A stretch of 64,000 bases of DNA from Gnetum montanum (GCA_015680685.1 MNCI01022611.1:63112-127111), one strand, 5' to 3'; positions 34,124 through 45,582 are shown, counted from the stretch's first letter. Notes: generated by a model from the letters alone, not told the origin. Made by a program: numbers and translations.

Positions 34124-35428
34124 TTTTTACCTTTAAGTCACAATGTTGATACTAAGGTATGTTTCTTTTGATATGGCAGGCAATGAGACCACTTCATCCA
34201 TCCATCCACCAGTTTCTATGGTCTCTCTCGGCTTAGAAATGTACAGTCCCCTTCTAATAAGAACTTAAATGAATCGGTGACTAGGTATTTCTCAAACTAA
34301 GGAAGGACTCAAGGATTGCAAAGGGTGTGACTTCAAGGGAACTTGATGCTTTTGTGTTGGCCATTCTCTTGGGTGCTTGGATGTTTTCTTTTTGAGTTTT
34401 CTTGCCATTCCAATGTTAACCAACTATCGAAAGCTGAGACAATAAAAATAAAAAGTCTTTGCATGGGGTGGTTCTCATGCATAAAAACACAAAAAAAAAA
34501 AAACAAAATGAGAATTCAAAGCACACCTCTTAGATGAATAAACTTGGGCTACAAGCACTGGTTATGGAACCAAAAGTGTTCCCTCTAACTAAGGCCCTTC
34601 TCGCTTCCCATTCTCTCATTTGTTTCGTCAGAATGGTGGTGTCTCTTGGGGAAGGCATTCTTGTTATCCAAGTGGATGGTTTAGCTGAATGCATTGATGC
34701 AAAGTCACTAGATGTGGTTGGTTTGAGGCGAGAGTTGGAATGAGAATTGCTAAGTCACATTAATCATGAACTACATAAGGGGCTGTACACCACCTTGTTC
34801 TTGGGATTTCATTCCATCCTCTTCTCTCCACCCTTCTCTCCATTGTTCACCTCATTTTTGATTGTATCATTAGTGTATATATTTTGGTTGATGCATTGTT
34901 TTCTTTTTGGTAAATTCTTGTGGTCAAGACTTTAACTCTTGTTCCAAATGACATTCCCAGAGCCTACGAACTCTTTGAATGTGGGTTTGTTAGGGCATTA
35001 AGGGCATGAGCCTGCTTTGGGGAGGACCCATTGACATTCCTATTTGGAGCATCCGTTAACTTCTTTTCCCTAACATTTTTTGCAATTAATTTTATTTTGT
35101 TCATTTCCATCTTGACATCCATTTCATCGATGCCATAGTTGTCCCTTTTTATCTATCTTTCTTACTCCTTTTCTTTCTCCATTCTAATGCTATCGAAGGT
35201 TCGCGATTAGTCATAGGGGTATAGGGCCCGATTTTTTCGGTTTTCTCCTAGCCCCGAAATTTTTTATTTTCTTCCTAACCCCTACACCTTCAATAGTCAT
35301 CATTAATATATCCCCAGATCTATATTAGCCATACCACAACCTAGCCAATGAATGTACACCAAAGCAAGGTATCAATTACATGATGATTCATTTACCCTTG
35401 CTAATATAAGATTATGTTGTGTGTGTAG
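34124..35428 (+). other. Spacer of element E with PPT-like G-run and splice-acceptor-like end
   Basis: At 34183-34240 words such as CATCCATCCATCCACC correspond to the reverse complement of B near 47245-47290. GGGTGTGACTTCAAGGGAAC (34325) corresponds to B near 47115. Near 35210 GATTAGTCATAGGGGTA resembles the internal G-run of element A. The end TGTTGTGTGTGTAG (35415-35428) is acceptor-like and directly precedes an ATG. Small open frames at 34343-34935 are not convincing. Confidence 0.55.
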
Positions 35429-35650
35429 ATGGTGATCGTACAACAATGGATTGGATCTGGAGCAAACACTTGGAACGGAACCACGCTAGAAGCAGCTATG
35501 CAAGGAGCAAGATCGATGAAGCGCTTACCGATGGATAACGAATGGCGCAATCTTGGCATTGGCAGCAGCAACACTTCTTTCTCTCTCTTTCTTAGCTGCC
35601 AACAAAGGCCTAATGTCATTATAATAAGGTGTTCACCCTTTTTGTCATGA
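35429..35650 (+). CDS. Short ORF at the accessory position of element E, unknown
   Basis: A 73-codon frame starts MVIVQQWIGSGANTW at the AG|ATG junction, the same place as the accessory ORF in A, B and C. It shows no similarity to the N-terminal domain of those ORFs and has no WYLGETY motif. It contains a basic segment (ARSMKRL). It may be a shortened remnant or unrelated sequence that fell behind the acceptor. Being open may be chance at this length. Confidence 0.35.
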   Translation: MVIVQQWIGSGANTWNGTTLEAAMQGARSMKRLPMDNEWRNLGIGSSNTSFSLFLSCQQRPNVIIIRCSPFLS

Positions 35651-35756
35651 ACACCAGTTTTGTCAAGTCTTGTAATGATGATCCATTCACATGTCATCCC
35701 AATAGTTCCATTCCCCTCAATAATTCCATACCTTCCCGATATTATTATAAGGAACT

Positions 35757-35788
35757 CGAGGACGAGTTTTCATTCAGTCATGGGGGTA
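35757..35788 (+). other. 3' polypurine tract block of element E
   Basis: CTCGAGGACGAGTTTT is followed by CATTCAGTCATGGGGGTA, ending at the 3' LTR. Confidence 0.8.
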
Positions 35789-36803
35789 TGATGAGACGCG
35801 ATTTGCATGAGCCACGATATCGCATCCCATGTGATATTGCGTATGCGATATCGCATTGTCCCCTGCGATGTCACATACGCGATATCTCAGTCCATCACCA
35901 AATCTATAAGTAAGAGGCGGCACTCCCCTTATTTCCCATCCTGGTTTAGAAGTAGGGAAACTCTAGTAGTTTGATCACTCCAGAGATGGAATATTTTCCA
36001 TGTGCCTGCAGTAGGAGTCCTAGAGTGAACGGATCTTTATTCGAGCAACATTGTACCTGAACACAAGTTATGTACGGCAATAAAGATGAAATTGGTTGGA
36101 TAAACCTTGCAGTGCATGGAATAGGATTTTATTTAAATGTTATTTATTTCTTTCTTAGAATGCGGTATGAGTACGACTTGATTACGAGCATCTAAGGATG
36201 TGTACGATTAGTCAAGGAATCAGCTGCTCATCGCATGCGGTATGAGTACAACTTGATTACGAGCATCTCGTGTGACTACTTGGTAACCTAGTGGCATATT
36301 CAAGATCTGCGCTTGGTAATCCCAGTGGTAGTCAAACACCCCGATGTGTATGATTAGTCAAGGAATCGGCTGCTCATTACAATTAGGCTAGTTAGATTCT
36401 CTCAACCCTTTCCTCCTAGTTAAGTGCCTCAGTACAACCACTTCAAGCACGTGCGTTACGCGTGGTGATCCTAGTGATGATTAGCGTTTGGTAGCCGCGG
36501 TTGCATCAGTTCAGGGTGTGTACGGTAGGTGGGAATGGATGCTGACGCTAGTTAATTTAGACTTAGTTCATTAGTTAGAGTTAGTTAGTTCCTCAGCCCC
36601 TCACTCTTAGCATAGAAGACATAAAACCAGAAAACACTATAAAAATCATATACCTTGGACTTACTTAATCATATACCGTGACAACTACAAGTAAGTCTGG
36701 GAAGACAACGAATGATTAACCCGAAGTTTGCAGAGTTCGACTAGATCACATGTGCTATGCTCGTTTCGTATGGTTGAGTGTAGGGGTACCTCGCCACTCA
36801 TCA
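35789..36803 (+). repeat. 3' LTR of element E
   Basis: A 1015-bp LTR that carries the same internal 75-bp duplication as the 5' copy (36160-36260), so the duplication predates insertion. U3 palindromes are at 35813-35890 and the TATA box CTATAAGTAAGAGGC is near 35904, with a changed base compared with the 5' LTR (CTATAAATAAG). Confidence 0.9.
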
Positions 36804-37296
36804 TAAAGTGAGTTGTGCCTTAAGTACAAACTAAGTTGCATTCATCCCTTGTAATTGTTATTCTCTTTTATTGCCCTACAAGGTTGATGTGCTTCTTGTA
36901 GGAAGACATCTTGCTTGAGATTGTCAAGATCCTATGGAATTGAGTGTTGGTGTAACACCACAACACTTTAGAGTGGAGCTCAAGATTGTAAAGGTTGTGG
37001 AATCCTAGAAAACACATTTTAAATTTGTTGGGACCTTGTGGGGTTGAGTAGATTTGTAGCATTGAATCACTCCAAAGTAGAGATTACAACTTGTACAAGG
37101 TGTGATACCCTTCAAAGCACATTTAAGAGAAACAAAGTCTGGAGGTGTGCTTGTGAACTACCCTTTGAGTGTGGACTACCAAAGTTGGAGAACCATGTTA
37201 AATTTGGTGTGTATCCTTTGTCCCAAAAAATTTTATTTTCGGAAACTTATTCATCCCTTCCCCCTCCCCCCCCTAAGTTCAATGATCCTCAAACTA

Positions 37297-38519
37297 TGTG
37301 TTTTAGACTAATATTTAGTATAAATTTCAAAATATTACATTTTTAGAATTTTAACAGATAATTGTACTTTCATCTAATAAAGAGATTCAACCAATTATTA
37401 CTCTATGCTATAAGTCAACAAATTTCCAGTTCTATCAAAGTTAGTATTACATAATCTCAATCATATGCTACCTATAACAATCATCCTTTCATCTAATGTT
37501 TAAGTGCAATTCAACAAATCTATTATCAATCTTTCCTAAAGAGAAAATTCTATGAGAAATACTAGAAATAGAACAAGACTCAATGGATTTATAGAAGTAT
37601 GGTAGTAAAATTTCATAAAATCTTAAACATTGAGATGAGCTACTATTGACATGAGTAAACACTTTGGAAAATAAAGTTGTTTAAATTAGTCAATGATACC
37701 AAAAATTATTGAACTATTGGCTCAAGCAAGTAATTAAACAATTCCAAGAGATGAATTGTAAAGCACACTATGATCTTGACTACTAGCTAGGCAATTGTGA
37801 TAAAGCAAGGAAATAAAAATAACTCACTGAATAGAAGTAACTAAGTTGAATCAAATTTGAACTTTAAAATGTCATTGTACAAAGATCTTCCAAAATTTAA
37901 TTCTTCCTAGCTTCTCTCTTTTTCTCCAATGATTTCAAATAAATCTACTTTGGGCTTTATATAGCAGCCTTTGGTAGTTATAATTATTACAAAAGTATAA
38001 AGCTATAATCGCCTCACATTCTCCTCATATAACTATACCATTAAATAACTATTTAGCCTCTAGACAAATTCTTGTTATTTTTTGAATTTGGAATCCCTTC
38101 ACTGATAACTACTGTGTTAATTTCCCATGATTGGGAAGAATTGCTTGATTCATTGTATCTAGTTTAGCACTATTAAGTCTTTTGAGAATGTCTTTGACTT
38201 CTAAGTTGTGTAAATTTGATTTTGTCATTGAATTAGTTATTTTTGTTAGCGTAACTCCTACACTAGAACAAGCCTACTCCAAATCAAGCTTCTTTTTAGC
38301 AGCTTCACCCATTATTCTTATAACTACCATCATCATCATATCTTAAAATCCTTGTTTACATGGTGGTATTACTTCTCTTTTAACTTCTCTCCATTTTGAC
38401 AAAAATATCTTATTTTTCCTTGATTTCCACAATTTCTTCTTTGGTCTCTCATACCCATTCTCTCTTGTAGTTTACTTTAGTAATTACATCTTTGAAATAT
38501 GGTAGAGCTAGGTAACAAT
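37297..38519. other. AT-rich intergenic, mostly unassigned
   Basis: No plus-strand gene was recognised. The minus strand of the last few hundred bases may be the continuation of the coiled-coil pseudogene described next. Confidence 0.35.
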
Positions 38520-39171
38520 AATCCAAGGCTTTTCCTTTCTTAGTCTATTCTAATTTTAAACTTGTGATGGCTAATCTTTCCTCCATTAGAGCTCCTTCTT
38601 GCTTCTTATTTTCTAGTAATGATTCATTAATAGTTATCATTACTTTTAGCTATTATTTTTTCTCTCTGGAGCTCTTCCATTTATCTCTTAGCTTCAATGT
38701 CTCATGCTCTTTTTGTACAAGAAATTCTTTAAGATTAGTTATCTAATTATTAGTTATTTGTCCCATATCCTTATTCAAAATAGCTATAGTCTTTGACATA
38801 TCTTGATGAGACATTACAAGCTTTTGCTTCCCAATTTATAGATCATCCTCCTTATATTAAAAGATGATATTAGCTTTTGTTTTTGGCTTTGTGGGTAGCT
38901 TCTAGCTAAGGATGATATGCCCTTATTTCTCTTTTACTTTAAAGAATTGAGCTTCTCATTTCATTAAGTATCTTGATGGGAAATTGAAGATAGTGAGGGC
39001 TAAGGATGAGATTTCTTCTTGCTTTTGCTATTGTTTTTGTATCTCCTTCAATTTTTGCTATTTCAAAAGTTGCTATTATTGTCCCTCTTTTAATTTCTAT
39101 TGCTCTTGTAGAAGCTATTGTTGTATCTCCTGTTTGGCTCTTGCTTGGTTAACTCTTATTTTTCTCATTGC
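38520..39171 (-). pseudogene. Decayed coiled-coil coding region, unknown family
   Basis: One minus-strand frame runs from about 39171 to 38520 with strongly protein-like composition, for example NLKEFLVQKEHETLKLRDKW and then ESLLENKKQEGALMEERLAI. The proximal part is Gln/Lys/Glu-rich (KQEIQQ, KLKEIQKQ, QKQEEI). There are about 17 in-frame stops, mostly TAG or TAA; in the Gln-rich part almost all sit where Gln would be expected. It has no named domain. It could be a transposon accessory or gag protein, or a host pseudogene. It is cut by the start of element F's LTR at about 39172. Confidence 0.5.
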
Positions 39172-39780
39172 TCTAACTAAAGTAGTTTTTAGATAGATGT
39201 CCCAACCTTGAATGGGACATCCCAGTTAGCCATTTTCTAACCATTGAATAAATTTTGAGGACTTTTTGGAAACTAAAAGGCTATAAAACAGAGTAGAATT
39301 CTTGGAAAACGTACAAGTACTATTTATTGGATATCAATCATTGTCTACATCAAGTTGATTAGCTTTTTTCTTCATTGTTCTCATCTTTTGTAATGTGTTA
39401 TGTATTGAGAGTTTCATTACAAGGAATTTGTAAAAATGGCTACATCCTCTCCTTAATTCTTGTCTTCTTGTTGTAAGCCCTGTGAGGTTGATATGCTTCT
39501 TGTAAGAAGGAATCTTGTAAGCTTGTTGGGACCTTGCAAGGTTAAGTGTGCTTGTAGTGAAAAAACACTCCAAGTGAAGCTTACATCTTTGTAAAGGTTA
39601 TGGTGTACTTTAAACCACTTTGTGAAGGAAAAAAGTCCAAAGATGTGCAAGGATTCTACCCTCTGAGTGTGAAAGTACCCAAATTGGAAAACCATGTAAA
39701 ACTTGTTGTGCAGTTTTTATTTATCTTTGCTATTTTATTTGGGAAAATTATTTAACCCCCTTCTAAGTTCTTGATTATTA
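39172..39780 (+). repeat. 5' LTR of element F, 5'-truncated
   Basis: Similarity to the 3' LTR begins near 39172 (AACTAAAGTAGTTTT) and ends at TTGATTATTA (39780). About 400 bases of U3 are missing, including most of the AGACATCT array. GGCTATAAAACAGAG near 39280 is the TATA box. Confidence 0.85.
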
Positions 39781-39782
39781 AG

Positions 39783-39795
39783 TGGTATTAGAGTT
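39783..39795 (+). other. Primer binding site of element F
   Basis: TGGTATTAGAGTT compares with the TGGTATCAGAGC type complementary to initiator tRNA-Met. Confidence 0.8.
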
Positions 39796-39835
39796 TGATA
39801 CTCTTATTCAAAGCTTCAACTTCTCAAGAGTGAAC

Positions 39836-40650
39836 AATGGAAGGGACAGCTAACTCCAAGCCACCAATATCATATGGCTTCAACTTCTCAAATTTGAGAG
39901 CTAGACTAATATGCTTCATTGAATTCATCTTGAATAGCTGCATACAATTCATCTACCATAAAGGTAAGGGAAGAGGTAAGTAATTTACTTTTTTTTTATC
40001 ATAACAATTCCTCTACACAATTTTGGATATGCGATGGAAGAGGTCATATGGCCTCCAAACAGATTTGTATATGTAGGATGCACGAAGAGAATTCTAGTAA
40101 AGAAATAAGGACTAGCAACATCAATGTTAAGAGAGATGAAAAAGAAAAAACAAGTTATGCATTCTTTATTATTTATGTCCTGCCTTGGCAAGTCAAGAAT
40201 CTATCAATGATCAAACATCTCATGATGAAGCTAAAGAAGATGAGATCACCTTGAAAGAAAGGTATGAGTTACTTTGTAATGAAGTTATTTCTTTCAAAAT
40301 TTATGTTTTGAAATAAAAGAAATGTTGCATGTTAATGAAATAAAAATTGCAACTCTTAATTCTGATTATTCATGCCTAAAGAAAGAAAACTTAGACCTAA
40401 TGGTTCACAATTTAACAAGTGTTGTTGAGTAGACAAATAAGAAAGTATCAAATGAAAAGCTCAAAATTGAAAGACACATTGAAGAAAGAGGTCAAGACCA
40501 AAGACATCTACAAGTTAAAGCATCATTATCAAGTTCTCCCAAGTTTGATAGTGTAGCTAAATTCAAAAACATAAGTTGCTTCTATTATGGAAAAATTAGA
40601 CATGTTTAGGCTTGTTGTTATCTATGGTTAAAAATCTATACTTTGTCTTT
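39836..40650 (+). pseudogene. gag of element F, heavily decayed
   Basis: ATG at 39836 opens a frame MEGTANSKPPISYGFNFSNL, a plausible copia gag start. The central part is frameshifted. Near 40573 CFYYGKIRH resembles a CX2C..GH zinc knuckle with the second Cys changed to Tyr. Lys/Glu-rich stretches lie between. No intact product is possible. Confidence 0.6.
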
Positions 40651-40699
40651 TCCAAAATAGCCTAGAAAAGGTGCCTTGTAGGGAAAGAAATTGTGGAGG

Positions 40700-41544
40700 T
40701 AAAAAGAAAAGCACTTTGAGTAAGAAATGATAGCACAAGTTACACTCTCTGCTATTAAGACAAGCACATGATACATTGATAATGGTTGTTCAAGACATAT
40801 GCTTGGAGACAAACCTCAGTTTGTACACTTTTCAAAGTAAAACTATAGAATGGTCACCTTTGGAGATGATATGGAGGCTCTAATCAAAGGTATCAATACC
40901 ATTGGAGGTAAAGGTAAAGGTCAACTTATTATCATTTAAGTATTTTATGTTGAAGGACTAAAACATAATCTTCTTAGTGTTAGTCAACTTTGTGGTTCAA
41001 ATTTTGATGTTATCTTTTCTAAAGATACATGTAAAGTAAAATACTTACTATCTAGAAAAGTTATTATCGAAGGGAATAGAAAGGAAAATGTTTATACTAT
41101 TATTTTTGGAGATAACCCTAACCTTGAATCTAAGTGCTTGATTAGTAGTATAGATGATGTCTGTATGTGGCATAGGAAACTAGGTCACATAAACAAAGAC
41201 ATTCTTCAAATTTTTGTTTTGAAAGAGATGGTTCATGGCTTACCTAAACTCAAGAATTTCTCCTTGAATACCTATGAAGCTTGTTAGAAAGGAAAGCAAA
41301 CAAAGGCAAGGTTTGGTAAGAAAAAATACATCTCTACTTCTTGTCCTTTAGATTTACTTCACATGGATTTAGTTAGTCTTTCTTAAACTCTTATTTTGGG
41401 AAAGAAAATATGCTTTCTAACTATTGTTAATAATTTCTTACAATTTACTTCAGTTGCATTCTTATTTCATGAAGATGAAGTTTTTGATCATTTTATGAGG
41501 ATTTGTAATTAAATACAAAATGAAAAAGGTTATGGTATCAAGGT
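40700..41544 (+). pseudogene. Protease and N-terminal integrase of element F
   Basis: The protease motif reads YIDNGCSRHMLGD near 40771; the family has W.LDSGCSRHMTG, so DSG is now DNG and the preceding Trp is TGA. The GAG-pre-integrase motif MWHRKLGHINKD is near 41168, followed by CX..GKQT (41278-41300). The integrase core begins LLHMDLVSL near 41353. The frame stops at the insertion point of element B and resumes at 54778. Confidence 0.8.
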
Positions 41545-42459
41545 TGATGAGCGGCTAGGTACCCCTATGCCCAACCATATGAATCACGGGCATTCACACG
41601 CAACTCAGTCGAATTCAGTAGACTGTAAGCACTTGACATACACCAGACCCTAACCAGTGAAACCCTTGGGTTAGAACGGTCGTTGTCTTCCTAATCTCAC
41701 TTGTGATGTTCTAATTACGATGGTTAAGTGAGATTAAGGCTAATGATTTTTATATCTTTTTGCATATCTTTTGGCGGCTAATTAAGGTATGAAGAGTAAG
41801 GAATGAACTATTATCTAATCTATAATTATCCTAGCTTGTACTTTAACTATTCCTAGCACAAGTATGCAATCCCATCTTCCAAACATGTTCTGAGCATCTC
41901 CTAACACTTCTGGGTGACCAGACGTTTAGCGTCACAAGGCTTACCAAGTTTTTGATTTACGTTCGAGATGGTTGTACTTATGGCCTTTATGATTTACGAA
42001 TAAGCGATAGCGATCAAGATAACAATAATAGAAACTTAAGTAATTAACAAGTAATTAACAAAGCATAAACATCTTAAACTATTGAATACATAAAATAGCT
42101 AAGTCTAAATGCTACAAGGAATGCTTAAATAGTTCACCTTTATTGCCATCATGCCGATGGGCTCACATACATCAACGCTTGAATAAAGAGCCGATCACTT
42201 TTCTTACACCTGTTGCAGGCACTTGGAAAATATTCTATCTCCTGCGGGAACAAACTGCAAAAGCTTTGCTACAACTAACTGAAAGATGCCTAAATGAGGT
42301 GGAAGGCCCTCTTATTTATAGGCCAAGATAGGCGGCTGCGTAAACGGGGCCATGTCAATGTAGGGAGGCTACGTCGATGGGCCCGCGTCGACGTGATCCC
42401 TTGTACGTGGCCTTGTATATGCGGCCCAGTCGACACATTGACTTAATGACACTTCATCA
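41545..42459 (-). repeat. 3' LTR of element B
   Basis: On the minus strand it runs from TGATGAAGTGTCATTAAG to GTACCTAGCCGCTCATCA. U3 is built of GTCGACG and TATACNNGGCC words (42345-42440) and ends at CCTATAAATAAGAGGGCC near 42306-42323. The U5 end matches the A/C/E family, but U3 does not. Confidence 0.9.
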
Positions 42460-42494
42460 TACCCCCACGACTGAGCAAAAACTCGTCCTCGAGT
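42460..42494 (-). other. 3' polypurine tract block of element B
   Basis: On the minus strand the block reads CTCGAGGACGAGTTTTTG, then CTCAGTCGTGGGGGTA directly before the LTR. This is the same block as in A, C and E. Confidence 0.8.
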
Positions 42495-42730
42495 TACTTA
42501 TAATTTAGAAGGTATGGATTCTTATTTACAACACACATAACTTAAACACATACATGACATACACATGACACAACATGAATTTGACCAAGTGCCCGAGTTA
42601 CAAAGGAGGACAAATTACAAAAATGGTAGTGTTCAGAGACAAAATTGAACACCTCGCTAGTCTTGGAGCCTTTGCTGTGTAGAATAATGCACAAAATTGC
42701 TGGAGAAGATCACATCGTCCCTGGGGGTGG

Positions 42731-45582
42731 TCATTCTGATGGACCTTCTCCAGCCTCTGGCCCATGCGTTGGTGGTAGCACGAATGACGGTTGCCCTGCG
42801 ATAGCTGCAACTTTTGGAGGTAGTCGGAAAGCCTCCAAGAGATCCCTCATCTTTTCTTCTTTGCTTCTGGGGTTGTTCACGGTCCAGGTAGCTTCTCTAA
42901 TGTGTGTTGGAACTGGAACTTCCCAAGGGCATGGCAACGCCAGAAAGAGTTCTTTCAAGTTGACAAACCAGGCTACAAATTGCTTACATTCGATGTCAAA
43001 CACTAGGATTGATGCCTGTAGCTGCTGGTAGTCATTCATTCTTTGGCCCAGGTGCTCCGCGACAGTATGTTGGCCTTCAAAGCTTGTGTGGAGAACCTCG
43101 AGTTCTGCGTTTGCCATTTGTAGCTTTTGCTTTGTTACTTTGTGCACTTGGAACTCTCCCTTGTATAGGGAATACGAGGCGGCCACTTGTTTTTCCAATT
43201 CTGACCGTGGTCTCCCAGCTGTGAGTATACCCAGGTTTGCATATCAAAGGTTGGATAACTCCATGTTCTTTTTCATTTCCTCAATCTGCAACTTCTTTAG
43301 ATGGATTTCTGCTTTATTATAGGCATTCAACCCATCGAAGATAGATTGCCATACATCACCTCCCTCTCAGAGCTGTTGGAGCGCTTGGTTCATCTTGGCT
43401 TTAGCAACTTGACTGTGCTTCTCATTTACCTCCTTCTACAATCCCACTTGGTTCTTGTAATGATTTTTAACTTTTTTAAATTTTAGGACCTTATTTTTCC
43501 AAGCAGAAATTTCAATTGCAGACTTTTGTCGCAATGCCCGAACCTCCTCCATTGACAGATTTCGATTTTCAGTAGCCAACCTTCTTATGTCAGCATTCAC
43601 CCTGGCTAGCTCCTCTTGCTATTGGTGGATGAAATTTTTCATGTGTTTGTTCTTTGTACCAACATTGTGTAGGTGATGAACCTCTACAGTTAGCCGAACG
43701 TTCTCCTAGCGAACCTCCACCAAGTTCTTTTCTAAGTAATATGCTTGAGTGTCTACTGAGGACTTGTCGAAGATCACCGTCTCTCACACATCCTCAACGA
43801 CCAGAAGTTTAAGCTGAAGTTGTTGAAAAGCTTCATCTCTAGTGATTTTGCAATTGAGGATGGCTGGATAGGCAAGCTGGGCTCTTAATTAGGCTACCTC
43901 AGTTGCCAAGCATTGACAAGTAACTTGAGCAGCTTCAAGTTGCCCTTCCAAAACAAGGCTCTTGCCCCTTGCCGAGAGTAGCTCTGACTGGGTTGCAGTA
44001 ATGTTGTCCAGAAGGTCGAAGACATCCAGAAGCAATTGCTCAGTTCCCACCAGTTAATCCAACAGCTCTTCATGTTGGGCTGCATCAATTTGGCTATGTG
44101 AAGTTCCAGCAGACACATGTACATCTTGTAGTCCATGAATGTTTGGTACAGGTGTTGTCGGTGCATTGAGAGCGTAGCAATTGTGTCAGCAACCACTTCA
44201 GCTGTAACTTCCTATCCTTGGTGCTGCATCACTAGGACCATCGCCTCCTCATCATCTTCCAAGCATACCGAGAAAGTAGCAGCATTTCCTGAGATTTCGG
44301 GGAATAAGTATTGGGTTGATGTTGATTCGTCTCAGATCCTTGGATTTGTCCTGGTTGGAACTTGTGCTCGGGTGGCGGAGAATATTAGCCCTACCCTTTC
44401 AAGCAAGCTAACTAATTGAGCCACTTGCTCCAGGTGGCTCATGGTAGGACGATAGACTGAAGGGTCTTCTCCTCCACCAGTCCTACCGGATTGCTCTTGT
44501 TGGCTTGAGAGCATTTCCTGGATCTCGCAGATGTATTCTGCCATGGTTTGCGAGCCCGACTGCGTTGTTTGTGTAGGTGGTGGAGGTGGTTGCTACTACT
44601 CTGTTGTCTATGTGGCAGCAGGAGTTTTTTCTTTCATCATCTCTCACCATGAGGCAATTGGGGTGTGCCAAATTACATCATTGGAATATCGTGCTATCCC
44701 TGCCCATTTGCACAACTTTCGAATTAGGTAGGGAAAGGGGAGAGCTCATCTTCCACGTTCGTTCTCAACGAACCTCTTTTCAATCTCTAGAAACAACAGC
44801 TGTGGAAGACTGATGGGAAAGTTCCCACTCAAGGCAACACACGCATGAGCAGAGAAGGCTGTGATTTTACTGGGTCTTACCATTGGGTTCAGGTGGTAAG
44901 ACGCGATCTTTGAGTACACTCTCTCCACTGTGGTTAAGGAGTCCGCTATGGTTAAGGATCCAAATTCCTTGCATTCTACCCCGTAGCACCGTTTGGTCCA
45001 TTGTGCCTTTACCTCTAGATCGACCTGCTTTGGAATTTCAACCACATCTGTCCCGATTTCGGGGAACCCTAGAGCCTGCACTATCGCCTCCAAAGAGTAA
45101 GAGAAATAAATGTCTTTGATTCTTACTCTAGACCCTGGTTTCCAATTCGTCCAAAAGAGATAAGTTTCTCCTAAGTACCATTCACCACTAGTTATGATGA
45201 TTGGCCACATTGGAGAGTTCTGCAGTTGGAGCCTCACGTCTTCTAACACGTTCTCGAGGAATGGTCCAAAATTTAGCTCTTGAAGGACCATTCACTACAT
45301 CTCGTGCGATGTGATAGCATCAAGGTAGGCTTGGGTCAGGGTGACCTCAAGCTGTGGTGCTACCCAGGGAGTCTCATCCCCAAGCGATTGCTCGCCAGGA
45401 ATCTCCTCTTCAGGAATCTGATGAACAGATTCCACGTCAGGTCTTTTGTGAAAGGGCCTAGTTGCATGAGAGCCCTCTACATGCTCTGGTGGTTGCACAC
45501 CTCGTCCCCTTCCCATGCATGGGTGCTTATCCCTTGGTTGTGATGGTCCTTCATCCCTTGGGTGCCTCGGTTTGGGTACCAT
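42731..45582 (-). pseudogene. Accessory ORF of element B, about 950 codons with stops
   Basis: Starts ATGGTACCCAAACC at 45582 directly after a TTGATTGTAG acceptor. The N-terminus is Pro/Arg-rich. Two adjacent stops (TAG TGA, 45297-45292) precede a 181-codon open stretch. This contains LNFGPFLENVLEDVRLQL, WPIIITSGEWYLGETYLFW and YFSYSLEAIVQALGFPEI, then ALPFPYLIRKLCKWAGIARY after another stop (44748). The rest is a helical, Gln/Leu/Glu-rich region. The last 155 codons (43198-42731) are open and contain LPCPWEVPVPT and a Pro-rich end. Colinear motifs in element C show it is one protein family. The ALPFP..I.KLC and FS.EAI..LGFP motifs recall the putative plant transposon domain (Transposase_32 type). 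Env-like function is only a positional guess. Confidence 0.75.

Larger units (their letters stand above)
29741..36803 (+). mobile_element. Element E: Ty3/gypsy retrotransposon with gag and partial protease
   Basis: LTRs lie at 29741-30751 and 35789-36803 with a perfect TSD, taaag, at 29736-29740 and 36804-36808. A weakened tRNA-Asp PBS follows the 5' LTR. Internal order is gag (30893-32887), protease (33430-33808), a 315-N gap, then spacer sequence that aligns to the post-integrase spacer of element B. Reverse transcriptase, RNase H and integrase are not seen. Unless the gap hides more than 3 kb, they are deleted. A short ORF sits where the accessory ORF is expected. Confidence 0.9.
29028..37291 (+). 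mobile_element. Solo LTR G (Ty1/copia), split by element E
   Basis: The LTR parts are 29028-29740 and 36809-37291. It starts TGTTGACCTTTTGGTATGTC, as does the 3' LTR of element F (57176), and ends GATCCTCA. A perfect TSD, aacta, flanks it at 29023-29027 and 37292-37296. U3 carries about ten AGACATCT/AGATGTCT-type words (29328-29580). No internal region is present, so it is a solo LTR older than E. Confidence 0.9.

Noticed and set aside
33639-34149. Open frames of 125-165 codons across 33809-34123
   Set aside because: They run through Ns. Only the protease part up to 33808 is coding; the rest is an artefact.
44883-45543. Plus-strand frames of 78-87 codons
   Set aside because: They are shadows of the accessory ORF of element B on the minus strand, whose frame is conserved in element C.
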